Source of the DNA: Heliorestis acidaminivorans
GTDB taxonomy: Bacteria; Bacillota; Desulfitobacteriia; Heliobacteriales; Heliobacteriaceae
Length of the DNA stretch: 64,000 bases
NCBI RefSeq assembly: GCF_008933955.1
Contig: NZ_WBXO01000004.1
Span: forward strand, 217,452-281,451
Direction of reading: 5' to 3'
In this document: one piece after another, positions 18,637 to 29,081 of the stretch
Numbering within the stretch: the first letter of the stretch is position 1
Layout: every line of letters begins with the position of its first letter
Made by a program: the position numbers and the translations under genes
The notes under the pieces: generated by a model
Databases searched by the model: none
Told to the model about the DNA's origin: nothing
The model's input: the letters and a program-made list of their open reading frames with translations, nothing else

Positions 18637-20615
18637 GAGCGCAAAGCTTGCCATTTGCGGCAGTAACAGGTCAAGAGGTAGCCAAACTAGCATTGATGCT
18701 CGTTGCCGTTGATCCTGCACTGAAAGGACTTTCTATAGCAGGTAGACGTGGCACTGGCAAGACTGTCTTAGCACGAGGTCTTCAATACTTGTTACCTGCC
18801 ATTGAACAGTTAGAAGGCTGTCTTTGCCATTGTGATCCTGAGCAATCTCGTTGCTGGTGTAGCGACTGTCGGCAAAATTTCGCAGACGAAGATAATTTAC
18901 CTGTTCGTAGAATGAAGGCTCCTTTTATGGAGTTGCCTCTAGGGACAACAGAGGATAGATTACTTGGTGCTATCGATGTAGAAAAAGCCCTAGGAGCAGG
19001 AGGGCGCTCTTGGCAACCAGGGTTACTTGGGGAAGCTAACCGAGGCGTCCTTTATATTGACCAACTTAATCTTCTTGACGATAGCCTTGTCAATTCTTTA
19101 TTCGACGTAATGTCTGGTGTTACTCGTTTAGAGAGAGAAGGCATATCAGTACAATATCCTTCGGATTTCATCTTGGTGGGAACATACGATCCAGAAGAAG
19201 GCCCTTTAAGAGCTCACCTTGCTGATCGATTTGCTATTCATGTCAGTAGCGTAGCAATTTTAGATCTGGAAAAAAGAATAGAGATCTTAAGAAGACAAGA
19301 ATTGTTTCATGAAGATCAAGAAGCTTTTGTAGAACTTTATCGAGAAGATCAAGAAGAGGTTTTAAAAAACATAGAGAAGGCAAGAAAGTTACTCAGTGAC
19401 GTAAAAATTACGGAGGAACAAACGCTCTATTTAGTCGGTCAAGCCTTAAAAAGGCAGGTGCCAGGTCACCGTGCTGACCTCTTCGCGGTGCGCCTTGCTA
19501 AAGCCCATGCCGCTTTACAAGGAAGAAAAACAGTAGAGCCTATAGACTTAGCCATAGCACTAGAACTAGTTATAAAACCTCGCCAGCTTATTGATCTGCC
19601 AGAGAATGAAGAAATGGAACCACCACCTCCTCCACCGCCACCACCACCACCAGAGCCCGAAGAGAATCAACAAGATGAGACGCCACCAGATTCACCACAA
19701 AACAATGAAGAAACCATGATGTTACCAGAGGAATTCTTCTTTGATAGTGAAGAAGTGCCTGTTGATGATGAGCTTCTAGCTTTGCAGAACAAAGTGCAAA
19801 AGCAAGCAAGAGGCGGAGCTCATGGAAAACAAAAAAGTTTAGAACGAGGCCGTTACACACGAGCTCTATTGCCGCCACCAGGCAAGCCAACAAAAGTAGC
19901 CGTTGATGCGACCTTGCGTGCTGCTGCACCTTTTCAGGCCCAGAGAAGACAGTCTGGTAAATACGGTGATCGACAAGTAATTGTGACCGAAAGCGACCTT
20001 AGAACAAAACAATTTGTTCGTAAATCGGGAGCTTTGATTGTTTTTGTCGTTGATGCAAGTGGCAGTATGGCCTTCAATCGCATTCGCAGTGCGAAAGGGG
20101 CTGTGGCAACCTTACTTAATGAAGCCTATGTAAACCGAGATAAAGTGGCAATGGTCATATTCCGTGGTCAGGAAGCAGACGTAATTGTACCTCCCACACG
20201 CAGTGTAGAGCTTGCGAAGAAAAGATTCGATCAAGTTCCTGTAGGAGGTGCTTCCCCGCTAGCTAGTGCGATTGCCCAAGCCCTCGAACTGGGAGTCAAA
20301 GCCATAGGAGGCGATGTAGGGCAAGTTATTATCACCTTGCTGACCGATGGTCGTGGTAATATACCACTGAATTTGCAAGAAGGAAAAAAGATGAATCGTG
20401 AACAACTTAATGAAGAAGTTCTAGCCCTTTCTAGAATGGTGGCAGATAACGGCTTCTCCATGTTGGTCATTGATTCATCTAATCGCTTTACATCCACTGG
20501 TTTTGCTCAAAAAATTGCTGATGCTGCAAGAGGTCAATATTATTATTTGCCGAAAATGTCGGCTGAGGCATTAGCAGAAACCGTAAAGAGCGGTGTTCAC
20601 GCTCTCAGAAAATAG
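18633..20615 (+). CDS. bchD: Magnesium chelatase subunit D
   Basis: BchD forms the second AAA+ ring and couples BchI to BchH. The 660-aa protein has an N-terminal AAA+ domain with a kept Walker A (GRRGTGKT), a linker with 11 prolines in a row followed by acidic residues (about residues 330-355), and a C-terminal von Willebrand A domain with the MIDAS motif DASGSMA. The DNA of the proline tract is a CCA/CCT-rich low-complexity run. It is translationally coupled to bchI, and bchH starts 13 bases after its stop. Confidence 0.95.
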   Translation: MRAQSLPFAAVTGQEVAKLALMLVAVDPALKGLSIAGRRGTGKTVLARGLQYLLPAIEQLEGCLCHCDPEQSRCWCSDCRQNFADEDNLPVRRMKAPFMELPLGTTEDRLLGAIDVEKALGAGGRSWQPGLLGEANRGVLYIDQLNLLDDSLVNSLFDVMSGVTRLEREGISVQYPSDFILVGTYDPEEGPLRAHLADRFAIHVSSVAILDLEKRIEILRRQELFHEDQEAFVELYREDQEEVLKNIEKARKLLSDVKITEEQTLYLVGQALKRQVPGHRADLFAVRLAKAHAALQGRKTVEPIDLAIALELVIKPRQLIDLPENEEMEPPPPPPPPPPPEPEENQQDETPPDSPQNNEETMMLPEEFFFDSEEVPVDDELLALQNKVQKQARGGAHGKQKSLERGRYTRALLPPPGKPTKVAVDATLRAAAPFQAQRRQSGKYGDRQVIVTESDLRTKQFVRKSGALIVFVVDASGSMAFNRIRSAKGAVATLLNEAYVNRDKVAMVIFRGQEADVIVPPTRSVELAKKRFDQVPVGGASPLASAIAQALELGVKAIGGDVGQVIITLLTDGRGNIPLNLQEGKKMNREQLNEEVLALSRMVADNGFSMLVIDSSNRFTSTGFAQKIADAARGQYYYLPKMSAEALAETVKSGVHALRK

Positions 20616-20628
20616 AGGGGGAGAGCAA

Positions 20629-23600
20629 GTGTCAAATCGGATTATGCGCTTTGTCCATATCTATCTAGAACGGCAGATGTCTACTGCTTTTACTAGAGCA
20701 GTAGAGAGTATCAATAAAAGCGACCAACCTATATCGATTGAAATAGAAGCCTTTTGTGTTCACGAGTTAAAAGAAGCCGATAAAGTAGAAGCATTTCGAG
20801 AAGCTGTAATAAAGGCCGATTTGCTCTATATAGCGCACGTTTTCGTTGACGATGTAGCTAGAACAATTGCTTCAATTGTCCGTGAAGATGGCAAGAGCGT
20901 ACCGACCGTTGTTATATTAAATGCTATGCCCGAATTGATGAAGCTTACTCGTATGGGTGGTTTCAAGATGGGCAGTGATCAATCTAGTGAATATGTAAAA
21001 CTGCTCAAAAGATTTAAGCGTAGCAAAGACGAAGATAATCCAACGGCTAAAAAGTCATCGGGACCACCTCTGAAAACAGATCAGATGATGACTTTAATCA
21101 AAACAGTTCCCAAAGTTCTTAAATTTATCCCTGGCAAAATGCAAGATTTAAGAACTTACATGCTTTGCTATTTGTACTGGCTTAATGGTTCATCGAAAAA
21201 CTTAACTAGCATGCTTCTGATGTTATCTAAACAGTATTTTGCTCCTGATGAAGCTATTACTTTTGATGCGCCTATAGAGTATGCCGAAGAAGGTATCTAT
21301 CATCCTGATGGAGACCGTTGGTTTACTTCAAGAGCTGAATATGAGGCATGGTATCAAGATAAAGCTCCGTCAGACTTAAGAGTGGGTCTTATTGTCTTAC
21401 GCACTAGTCTTTTAGCAGATAACCATGATCATTACGATGCTGTAATTCGAGCCCTTGAAAGCAAAGGAATCGGCGTTATGGCAGGAATTGCCAAAGGTTT
21501 AGACTATCGACGTGTTGTTGAAAACTTCTTTATGGCTAAGGGTAACTATGGAAAAGTAGATGGTGTAATTACCCTCTCATCCTTTAGCCTTGTGGGTGGT
21601 CCTGCTTCTAATGATGCTGAAAGTGCTGTAAAAGTACTTAAAGAATTAGGCGTTCCCTACTTATCAGCTATTCCATTGGAGTTTCAGACTATTCAAGAGT
21701 GGAAAGAGGACATGTCAGGCCTCAATCCTGTACAGGTAGCTCTGAACGTGGCTATTCCAGAGTTAGATGGCCTTGTAGCGCCTACTGTCTATAGTGGCTA
21801 TCATATCCATGGCGCCTCAAAAGCTATTCCAATTGCAGACCGTATTGAACTGTTAACAGAAAGAATGCGCCGCATGTTGGTACTGCGCAAGAAAAAAAAT
21901 AGCGAGAAAAAAGTTGGCATAGTGCTTTTCAGTTTCCCACCTGACAAAGGAAACGTAGGTACAGCAGCTTACTTAGATGTCTTTGAATCTCTCTACTTAT
22001 TACTTCAAAGATTACAAACAGAAGGCTATACTGTGGAAATTCCTGAAAGTCGGGAAGCTCTGATCAAAGCAATTGTCGAAGACGAATCTTCCTTATTGCC
22101 TTCAGCAAACTTAAACGTTGCCGCTCGTCTTAAAATCGATGAGTACGAAAAAATAAATCCTTATTGGAAAGAAATAGCCCATAACTGGGGCGATCCGCCA
22201 GGTGAACTGAATACTGATGGTGCTGAATTACTCATCTTTGGTCGTCACTTTGGTAACGTCTTTATCGGAGTACAACCTTCTTTTGGTTATGAAAGTGATC
22301 CGATCAAACTGCTCTTTACTAGAAATGCTTCACCGCACCATGGTTTTGCCGCTTTTTATCGTTGGTTAGATCGAGTTTATGGTGCCGATGCTTTATTACA
22401 CTTTGGAACTCACGGCGCCTTAGAATTTATGCCTGGTCATCAAGTGGGTATGACCGATGCTTGCTGGCCCGATCGACTCTTAGGCCCTGTTCCTAACTTC
22501 TATCTCTATAGTGTAAACAACCCTTCAGAAGGTACGATTGCCAAACGTCGTAGCGCCGCTACCTTAATTTCTTATCTTACGCCGCCAGCGGAAAATGCAG
22601 GACTCTATCGAGAACTGCGTGATCTGAAAGACTTAGTTAGTATGTGGCGAGAAAATCGTCACAATGCTCGTGGACAATCAATCTTAGAAACGATTGTTGA
22701 AAAAGTTATCGCCTTAAATCTTGATCAAGATGTACAGATACCAGAAGAACCAGGACAAGATTTTATCGGAAAACTATACGTTTATTTAACAGATCTAGAA
22801 AACAGACTTATACCTACTGGTTTACATATTCTTGGTCAAGCACCAGAAGTGGCAACTTTAGCAGACTACTTAACAGCTATCAGTTATTATGATCGTCCTG
22901 AATTCGATGTAAAATCCCTAGCGGCTTTATCAGCGGAAGCTATGAGTAAGAAATTAGAGGATTTAGAAAAAGCATCAGAAGCAGGCGATGAACAGGCTAT
23001 TAAGGATCTTGAACTAGTCCGCGAAACCGTAAAAATCGGTGTTGAAAAAATGATGGAACAGTTCATGGAGCGCGATACAGGCGGTACTTTCCGCTTCTTA
23101 CGCAGTAAGTCTGAAACGATTGCGGCTAAGACTATGCAAGAAAAACTTCGTCAATATGCGGCATCATCTGTGGAATTTAATGTGACAGCAGCGGCAAAAA
23201 CTTTTGTCTATTTGCAAGGTGTTCTCAAAGACATCGTATTGTCTCAAGAAATGCCTAGTTTATGCCATGCCTTAGAAGGTAATTATGCTATTCCGGGTCC
23301 AGGCGGCGATCCTGTGCGTAATCCCAAAACATTACCGACAGGCAAAAACAGCCATGCTCTCGATCCTCAAGCTATCCCTACACCTGTTGCAGTTAGGGCA
23401 GGTAGACGAGTAGCTGATATGATGTTGCAAAAGCTTTACGATGCCAGTAAGACTTATCCAGAATCAATAGCTGTCGTCTTGTGGGGAACTGATAATATCA
23501 AAACTTATGGTGAAGGCATTGCTCAAGCTATGGCCTTAATGGGCGTTGAGCCTGTTCCCGATGACTTAGGAAGAATGAGTCGACTAAGATTAATACCCCT

Positions 23601-24528
23601 TGAAGAATTGGGAAGACCTCGAATAGATGTAGTAGTGACTGTGTCGGGTATTTTCCGTGACATTTTCCAAGGACAAATGGAATTGCTAGATGAAGCTGTT
23701 AAGTTAGCCGCTTTAGCAGAAGAATCATTAGATATGAATTATATTCGCAAACATACTTTAGCTCAGGCAGAAGAAATGAATATTCCTCTGGAAAGTGCAG
23801 CTACTAGAATATTTTCCAATGCACCAGGAAGTTACGGTGGTAACGTCAACCAGATGGTTGAGAATAGTGCTTGGGAAGAAGCAGGAGAGCTGGCCGATAC
23901 CTTTATTAAGCGCAAAGGATTTGCCTATGGCAAGCAAGTTCGCGGTGAAGTAGCTGATGCTATTTATCGTTCTGCGCTCTCGAGTGTTGACACGAGCTTC
24001 CAGAACATAGATTCTTCAGAAGTTGGCATTGTTGACATTGATCACTACTACGAGTACTTAGGTGGAGTGACGGCAGCTGTGAAAAGCATTCGAGGAGAAA
24101 AACCGAATGTATTAGTAGCAGACACAACAACGCCAAAAGTACAGATTCGCGGTCTTGAAGAAATGATTCGTTTTGAAACTAGAACAAAAACCTTAAACCC
24201 TAAGTGGTATGAAGGAATGCTTAAGCACGGCTATGAAGGTGTGCGAGAGATTCAATCTCGTGTTGACAATACCTTTGGTTGGAGTGCGACAGCAGAAGCA
24301 GTAGACAATTGGGTTTATGATGAGATTACAGAAGTCTATGTAACAGATGAAGAAATGCGTAAGCGATTACAGCAGCTGAATCCCCATGCTTTACGCGGAA
24401 TTGTCAGAAGGCTTCTTGAAGCGAATAGTCGCGGGTTCTGGGAAGCTGATGAAGAGAAGCTAGAAAAGCTTATGGAGATCTATCAGGATATAGAGGATGA
24501 AATCGAAGGTGTTAGTGTACCTGCTTGA
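20629..24528 (+). CDS. bchH: Magnesium chelatase large subunit H
   Basis: BchH binds protoporphyrin IX and carries out Mg insertion. GTG 20629 after GAGGGGGAGAG gives 1299 aa, normal for the family (CobN/BchH). Characteristic segments are GTHGALEFMPGHQVGM, the DACWPDRLLGPVPNFYLY region and SGIFRDIF. It is the largest gene in the window. It also binds porphyrin for delivery to BchM, so the operon spans consecutive pathway steps. Confidence 0.97.
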   Translation: MSNRIMRFVHIYLERQMSTAFTRAVESINKSDQPISIEIEAFCVHELKEADKVEAFREAVIKADLLYIAHVFVDDVARTIASIVREDGKSVPTVVILNAMPELMKLTRMGGFKMGSDQSSEYVKLLKRFKRSKDEDNPTAKKSSGPPLKTDQMMTLIKTVPKVLKFIPGKMQDLRTYMLCYLYWLNGSSKNLTSMLLMLSKQYFAPDEAITFDAPIEYAEEGIYHPDGDRWFTSRAEYEAWYQDKAPSDLRVGLIVLRTSLLADNHDHYDAVIRALESKGIGVMAGIAKGLDYRRVVENFFMAKGNYGKVDGVITLSSFSLVGGPASNDAESAVKVLKELGVPYLSAIPLEFQTIQEWKEDMSGLNPVQVALNVAIPELDGLVAPTVYSGYHIHGASKAIPIADRIELLTERMRRMLVLRKKKNSEKKVGIVLFSFPPDKGNVGTAAYLDVFESLYLLLQRLQTEGYTVEIPESREALIKAIVEDESSLLPSANLNVAARLKIDEYEKINPYWKEIAHNWGDPPGELNTDGAELLIFGRHFGNVFIGVQPSFGYESDPIKLLFTRNASPHHGFAAFYRWLDRVYGADALLHFGTHGALEFMPGHQVGMTDACWPDRLLGPVPNFYLYSVNNPSEGTIAKRRSAATLISYLTPPAENAGLYRELRDLKDLVSMWRENRHNARGQSILETIVEKVIALNLDQDVQIPEEPGQDFIGKLYVYLTDLENRLIPTGLHILGQAPEVATLADYLTAISYYDRPEFDVKSLAALSAEAMSKKLEDLEKASEAGDEQAIKDLELVRETVKIGVEKMMEQFMERDTGGTFRFLRSKSETIAAKTMQEKLRQYAASSVEFNVTAAAKTFVYLQGVLKDIVLSQEMPSLCHALEGNYAIPGPGGDPVRNPKTLPTGKNSHALDPQAIPTPVAVRAGRRVADMMLQKLYDASKTYPESIAVVLWGTDNIKTYGEGIAQAMALMGVEPVPDDLGRMSRLRLIPLEELGRPRIDVVVTVSGIFRDIFQGQMELLDEAVKLAALAEESLDMNYIRKHTLAQAEEMNIPLESAATRIFSNAPGSYGGNVNQMVENSAWEEAGELADTFIKRKGFAYGKQVRGEVADAIYRSALSSVDTSFQNIDSSEVGIVDIDHYYEYLGGVTAAVKSIRGEKPNVLVADTTTPKVQIRGLEEMIRFETRTKTLNPKWYEGMLKHGYEGVREIQSRVDNTFGWSATAEAVDNWVYDEITEVYVTDEEMRKRLQQLNPHALRGIVRRLLEANSRGFWEADEEKLEKLMEIYQDIEDEIEGVSVPA

Positions 24529-24589
24529 TTCTTTCTCTACCGCTGATAGAAGCTAAAAATGTGATAGACATAGTGGGGAGAAATTACGA

Positions 24590-26146
24590 GTGAATAGTAA
24601 ATCAACTAGTAATAGAAAAGCGATTATCGTTGGTGCTGGCGTAGGTGGTCTTAGTACAGCAGTGCAGCTAGCTCACAAAGGCTGGAACGTTACCATTTTC
24701 GAAAAAGAACATAAACCAGGTGGTCGCCTTAGCGCTATTGAAGCAGAAGGATATACGATTGATATAGGACCAACAATATTGATGATGAATGATGTTTTTC
24801 ATCAATTTTTCCAAGAGATTGATCGTGATCTGAATGATTATGTAGAACTCGTACGACTAGATCCCTGCTATCGTTTAAACTTCGCTGACGGTACTTCTAT
24901 GTCACCATCAAACGACATCAAAGTTCATCTTGATGAGATACGCAAGTTTAGTCCTGACGATGTAGAAGGCTACTTAAAGTACTTGGCTCAAATCAATCCA
25001 CGTTATCTTGCTGCACGTCATAAGTTTATTGAGAAATCTTTTAATAGCTTAAGTGATTTCATTAATGTAGAAACACTTGTTGGCATGTGGCAACTAAAAA
25101 CTCTAAATAGCATGTACGATGATATTAGTCGCTACATCAAAGACGAAAGATTGCGCATTGCTTTGACTTTCCAGGCCATCTATCTGGGCATTTCACCTTA
25201 TGATGCTCCTTCTATTTATACGATTATCGCTTATGTGGAACATGCCTTAACAGGCATCTGGTATCCCAAAGGTGGTATGAATGAAGTCTCCAAAGCACTA
25301 GTGAAAGTCCTTGAAGAACTAGATGGCAAACTTCATTTGAACCAAGAAGTTGAAGAGATCATAATTGAAAAAGGCCATGCTAAGGGAGTGCGCTTAGCTA
25401 ACGGTGAAGTTCACTATGCTGATGTAGTTGTATCTAACATGGATTTCCCCATGACTATGGAAAAGCTTATTGCGAAACCTTATCGCGGCAAATACAGTAC
25501 TTCAAAAATACAGTCCATGACCAACTCTTGTGGAACTTTGATGCTTTATTTAGGCACTAATAAGCGCTACGAAGATATGGATGTACACAATATCTACTTT
25601 ACAAAAAGCTATAAAGAAACACTTGATCAAATATTTAAAGAGAAGGTCTTTCCTGACGATCCTGCTCTTTATGTGTATTCACCAACGAAAATTGATTCTT
25701 CAGTAGCGCCAGAAGGCAAAGACGTAATATATGTGCTCTGTCCTGTGCCTAATCTGGAAAGCTCGATCAACTGGAAGACCGATCTAGCAGGTTATCGAGA
25801 GAAAATTCTACAAAAATTAGAGCGTTCTGGCCTTACCGATTTGCGCAAGCACATAGAATTTGAAAGAGTTTATACACCAGAAACATTTCAGAATAACTAC
25901 CACACTTACCAAGGCTCCAGCTTTGGCTTAGCGCCTACTATTTTTCAATCAGGCTACTTCCGTCCGCATATCAAATCAAAAGAAGTATCCAATCTCTACT
26001 TTGTAGGAGCTAGTGTCCATCCTGGGGGCGGTGTCCCTGTTGTTCTTGTCTGTGGACAACTAGCGGCAGGACAAATCAGAGTTGATTTTAAAGAAGCTCA
26101 GAGGGTGGAAAAAGTTTTTTCTATGCCAGTACAAGCAAAAGCATAA
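24590..26146 (+). CDS. crtN: 4,4'-diapophytoene desaturase (CrtN-type)
   Basis: This 518-aa FAD-dependent desaturase has the dinucleotide-binding start IIVGAGVGGLSTAVQLAHKG and the carotenoid-oxidoreductase C-terminus (GASVHPGGGVPVV). Heliobacteria make the C30 carotenoid 4,4'-diaponeurosporene, which needs a CrtN-type enzyme acting on diapophytoene; CrtI/CrtN assignment by eye rests on that. The C30 synthase crtM is not in this window. It is the last gene of the long bch operon and is followed by a terminator. Confidence 0.88.
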   Translation: MNSKSTSNRKAIIVGAGVGGLSTAVQLAHKGWNVTIFEKEHKPGGRLSAIEAEGYTIDIGPTILMMNDVFHQFFQEIDRDLNDYVELVRLDPCYRLNFADGTSMSPSNDIKVHLDEIRKFSPDDVEGYLKYLAQINPRYLAARHKFIEKSFNSLSDFINVETLVGMWQLKTLNSMYDDISRYIKDERLRIALTFQAIYLGISPYDAPSIYTIIAYVEHALTGIWYPKGGMNEVSKALVKVLEELDGKLHLNQEVEEIIIEKGHAKGVRLANGEVHYADVVVSNMDFPMTMEKLIAKPYRGKYSTSKIQSMTNSCGTLMLYLGTNKRYEDMDVHNIYFTKSYKETLDQIFKEKVFPDDPALYVYSPTKIDSSVAPEGKDVIYVLCPVPNLESSINWKTDLAGYREKILQKLERSGLTDLRKHIEFERVYTPETFQNNYHTYQGSSFGLAPTIFQSGYFRPHIKSKEVSNLYFVGASVHPGGGVPVVLVCGQLAAGQIRVDFKEAQRVEKVFSMPVQAKA

Positions 26147-26163
26147 AAAAAGAAAAGCCTAAT

Positions 26164-26216
26164 AAAAGAAGCAGAAACTACAACTTTGTTGCAGTTTCTG
26201 CTTCTTTTGTTGTTTT
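26164..26216 (+). terminator. Terminator at the end of the bchM-crtN operon
   Basis: Perfect 16-base arms starting AAAAGAAGCAGAAACT (26164-26179) pair with 26193-26208. The downstream arm and flank are T-rich. It marks the right end of the main photosynthesis cluster and may act in both directions. Confidence 0.85.
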
Positions 26217-26249
26217 ATAGCGAAAAAAACTTTTGATTAGCTTGCTTAT

Positions 26250-26283
26250 GACGACAAAGTTTGCTCCCTCTTTTCAGTATAAT
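26250..26283 (+). promoter_or_regulatory. Candidate Spo0A-controlled promoter of spoIIE
   Basis: A TATAAT (26278-26283) lies 21 bases after a partial -35 (ACGACA, 26251-26256). The reverse strand of 26250-26256 reads TGTCGTC, five of seven matches to the Spo0A box TGTCGAA. The 21-base spacing with an overlapping 0A box is how the B. subtilis spoIIE promoter is built. Confidence 0.45.
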
Positions 26284-26320
26284 GGAAAAGAATTCCAATT
26301 TATAACATTTATTTTTGTAG

Positions 26321-28900
26321 ATGGGAAGTGAGGGATGCTTATTGTGGGATGAGCCTAACGTTTATCCTTTTCGTCGTGAAAGAGTAGAGGGAACTCACCA
26401 AAATCAGCTATCTATGAAAAACTGGTGGAAGCAAGGTCGTGAAAAAAGAGCAGGACCGCTCTTTTCTAGCACTACAGTTTTGAAAAAACCTTGGTTTTGG
26501 ATGCAAAGTAGTGCTCAGAAAGTAAGTGCTTCCGTAAGTCAAACTATTCCCCAGAGTAAAAGGAATATCAAAAAGCTAGATCTAACAGGCTGGCTATGGT
26601 GGCTTACACTCTTTTTTCTAGCAAGAGGATCCTTACTAGGAGGTCTTTCAGCAGGAGCACCTGCTATGATAGCTGTAGTAGCCGCTCGAAGACCAGATCG
26701 ACTTTTTTACGCACTAGCGGGATTAGTTGCTGGTTGGGCTTCTTTATGGATTCCAAAGGGTTTTGCTTATGGAACTATGGATCCTTTAAGTTTGAGTCCC
26801 CTGTGGCAAATTTCAGCTACGCTGATTTTAGCTTTGCTTGCCTTTAGCTTAGTACGTTATCTTAAAGAATCACTTTGGCCATTAACACTATTGACAGCCC
26901 TAACGATCTGGGTTGTCCAAGCTGTTGGCTTACTTTGGACAGGACCTACATTATATGGTTCACTGCTAATTTTCTTTGAGGGACTACTAGCGTCTTTGCT
27001 TATTGTGGCCATGGTTACTGTAGTTGATAATCTACAAGGTACTCCTGCAAAACCATGGAAAAAAGAGGTTATCATAAGTATAACGCTAATGATTGTACTC
27101 ATTGCTTTGGGAATACCTGAAGAACCATTGTATGGGGTATCACCTTTAGCAATATTTTCTGGCCTGATGATTCTCCTCGGTGCCGCCACATATGGCGTAG
27201 CTGGTGGAACTATAGCAGGAGTTGTTTTCGGTTTGTTGCCTTCTATAGCCAACTTTGGTGCTCCTGCATCTATGGCCTTATTAACCATATCGGGCTTGTT
27301 GGCTGGTTTATTTCGTAATTGGGCGAAACCTGGAATTATAGCGGGCTACTTTATGGGGCATTTTCTTTTATCCATTTATCTGCTTCATTCCGAACAAATA
27401 GCTCAATTGCTTATAGAAGTCGCTTTAGCTAGTGCAATATTTCTTCTCCTTCCACCTCGTTGGCTAACTATGATGCACCAGCGGATCAAAAGTAACGTCG
27501 AGAAGAAAGGCGAAGAAGTGGCCCTTTCTGTAGCGGTTCAGCGCTTAGAAGAAATGGGTGGGATATTTCGCCATCTTGCTCAAACTTTTGCCGATATGTC
27601 ACAGAAGCCGGAGCGGACTGAGAGAAATTGGACAGGCTTGTATGAAGCCATTGAGGAAAGAGTCTGTACAAAGTGCTCTAGCTATGGACTTTGTTGGGAA
27701 AGAGATAGAGAGTTAACCCATAAGCACTTACAAAGCTTGTTAGACGATCTTGAACAAAAAGGTGAAATAACACCTCGAGATCTGCAAGCACAATGTGTTC
27801 GTTGGGAAGAATTATCTTCTACAATTCGTTCTCTTTTTGAGACCGTAGAAGTAGATCGATACTGGCGAAGGCGGATGGAAGAAAGCAAAAACTTAGTAAG
27901 TGCCCAATTCAAGGGGCTCTCACAATGGATGGGTGCCTTATCTCGAGATATGGTCATGGAAAGTGCACCAGAAAAAGCTCTGGAGAAAGTTAGAGAAGTA
28001 ATTAGGCAAAAAGGCTATCATCTGAAAAGTATAGAAAGAGAAAGTTTTCCTCAGCAATGGTTTTTAGAAGTAACAGGACCTGGCTGTGGTAGTCAATGGT
28101 CTTGTGCTGAGACTATTGCTCCTCTTGCGGCGCAAACGCTTGGAAAACCGGTAATAGTTAGCAATGCCTATTGTCCCGGTCAGAAAGGTAATTGTGCATT
28201 TACACTTACTTCAGTGAATCCTTACGGACTAGAAATAGCGATAGCACAAGTACCTCGTTATGGTAGTGCTGTGGCTGGTGACACTGTTTCAACTTGGGAA
28301 AGTGCTAGCTCCAAAAAGATTGTTGCATTGAGCGATGGCGCCGGCATTGGTCCAAAAGCGGCAAGAGAAAGTGGCGCTACCCTTGCTTTGCTGGAGCAAC
28401 TGTCTAAAGCAGGTGTAGAAGCAGGTGAAACTGTTTCAGCTGTTAATGCGCTTGTTGGATTGACTACAGAAGATGACTCTTTTGCTACTGTAGATATGGC
28501 TCTTTTTGACTTGTCCTCTGCAGAGCTAGAACTAATAAAGTTAGGTGCCGCCCCAAGTTATCTAAAAAGAGGAAGAAAAGTACAGGTTCTACAAAGCTCT
28601 TCCTTGCCTCTTGGCATAATAAATACAGTAGAGGTAGATGCTCTTTCTCTTTCTCTTTTGCCAGGCGACTTGTTAATTATGCTTAGTGATGGCATCACAG
28701 ATGGGAAAAATAGGCGTAAAGAACAAGAAAAATCAGGAAATGAAGATTGGGTACACCAATTTTTATTGGCAACTGAAGAAAGAGAGCCACAGAAGCTGGC
28801 GGATACAATCATGGATGAGGCTTTAAGAATCGATGATGGTCAGGCCAAAGACGATTGTACAGTCATTGTGGTGGCTGTTAGAAATCGTGTGGAAAGCTAA
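26321..28900 (+). CDS. spoIIE: Stage II sporulation protein E
   Basis: SpoIIE dephosphorylates SpoIIAA in the forespore and so activates sigma-F. The 859-aa protein has about ten N-terminal hydrophobic helices (residues 85-390), a central linker with CTKCSSYGLCW, and a C-terminal PP2C phosphatase domain with LSDGAGIGPKA and MLSDGITDG metal sites. The exact start is uncertain: ATG 26321 has no clear ribosome site, while TTG 26342 follows GTGAGGG. spoIIE-tilS-ftsH is a common Firmicute gene order. Its presence shows endospore capacity. Confidence 0.93.
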   Translation: MGSEGCLLWDEPNVYPFRRERVEGTHQNQLSMKNWWKQGREKRAGPLFSSTTVLKKPWFWMQSSAQKVSASVSQTIPQSKRNIKKLDLTGWLWWLTLFFLARGSLLGGLSAGAPAMIAVVAARRPDRLFYALAGLVAGWASLWIPKGFAYGTMDPLSLSPLWQISATLILALLAFSLVRYLKESLWPLTLLTALTIWVVQAVGLLWTGPTLYGSLLIFFEGLLASLLIVAMVTVVDNLQGTPAKPWKKEVIISITLMIVLIALGIPEEPLYGVSPLAIFSGLMILLGAATYGVAGGTIAGVVFGLLPSIANFGAPASMALLTISGLLAGLFRNWAKPGIIAGYFMGHFLLSIYLLHSEQIAQLLIEVALASAIFLLLPPRWLTMMHQRIKSNVEKKGEEVALSVAVQRLEEMGGIFRHLAQTFADMSQKPERTERNWTGLYEAIEERVCTKCSSYGLCWERDRELTHKHLQSLLDDLEQKGEITPRDLQAQCVRWEELSSTIRSLFETVEVDRYWRRRMEESKNLVSAQFKGLSQWMGALSRDMVMESAPEKALEKVREVIRQKGYHLKSIERESFPQQWFLEVTGPGCGSQWSCAETIAPLAAQTLGKPVIVSNAYCPGQKGNCAFTLTSVNPYGLEIAIAQVPRYGSAVAGDTVSTWESASSKKIVALSDGAGIGPKAARESGATLALLEQLSKAGVEAGETVSAVNALVGLTTEDDSFATVDMALFDLSSAELELIKLGAAPSYLKRGRKVQVLQSSSLPLGIINTVEVDALSLSLLPGDLLIMLSDGITDGKNRRKEQEKSGNEDWVHQFLLATEEREPQKLADTIMDEALRIDDGQAKDDCTVIVVAVRNRVES

Positions 28901-28906
28901 GTTAGA

Positions 28907-28941
28907 AAACAGGTCTACCGGGTGGGAGACCTGTTTTTTTA
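28907..28941 (+). terminator. Terminator after spoIIE
   Basis: AAACAGGTCT (28907-28916) pairs with AGACCTGTTT (28927-28936), followed by a T run, seven bases after the spoIIE stop. Confidence 0.88.
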
Positions 28942-29081
28942 TGGAAAGTTCAGGCAAAGATACTAATATCACTTTTTCAATGTAGAATTCTACTAAGGCT
29001 TTATTATTTTTCGTCTCTTCAGGGGAAGGGAAATAGTTAGAGATTGTAGAATTAGATGGCAAAAGAAGTATGGTGTGATAT

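Noticed and set aside
19615..19655. CCA/CCT-rich tract as a microsatellite or regulatory repeat
   Set aside because: It encodes the proline linker common in BchD proteins.
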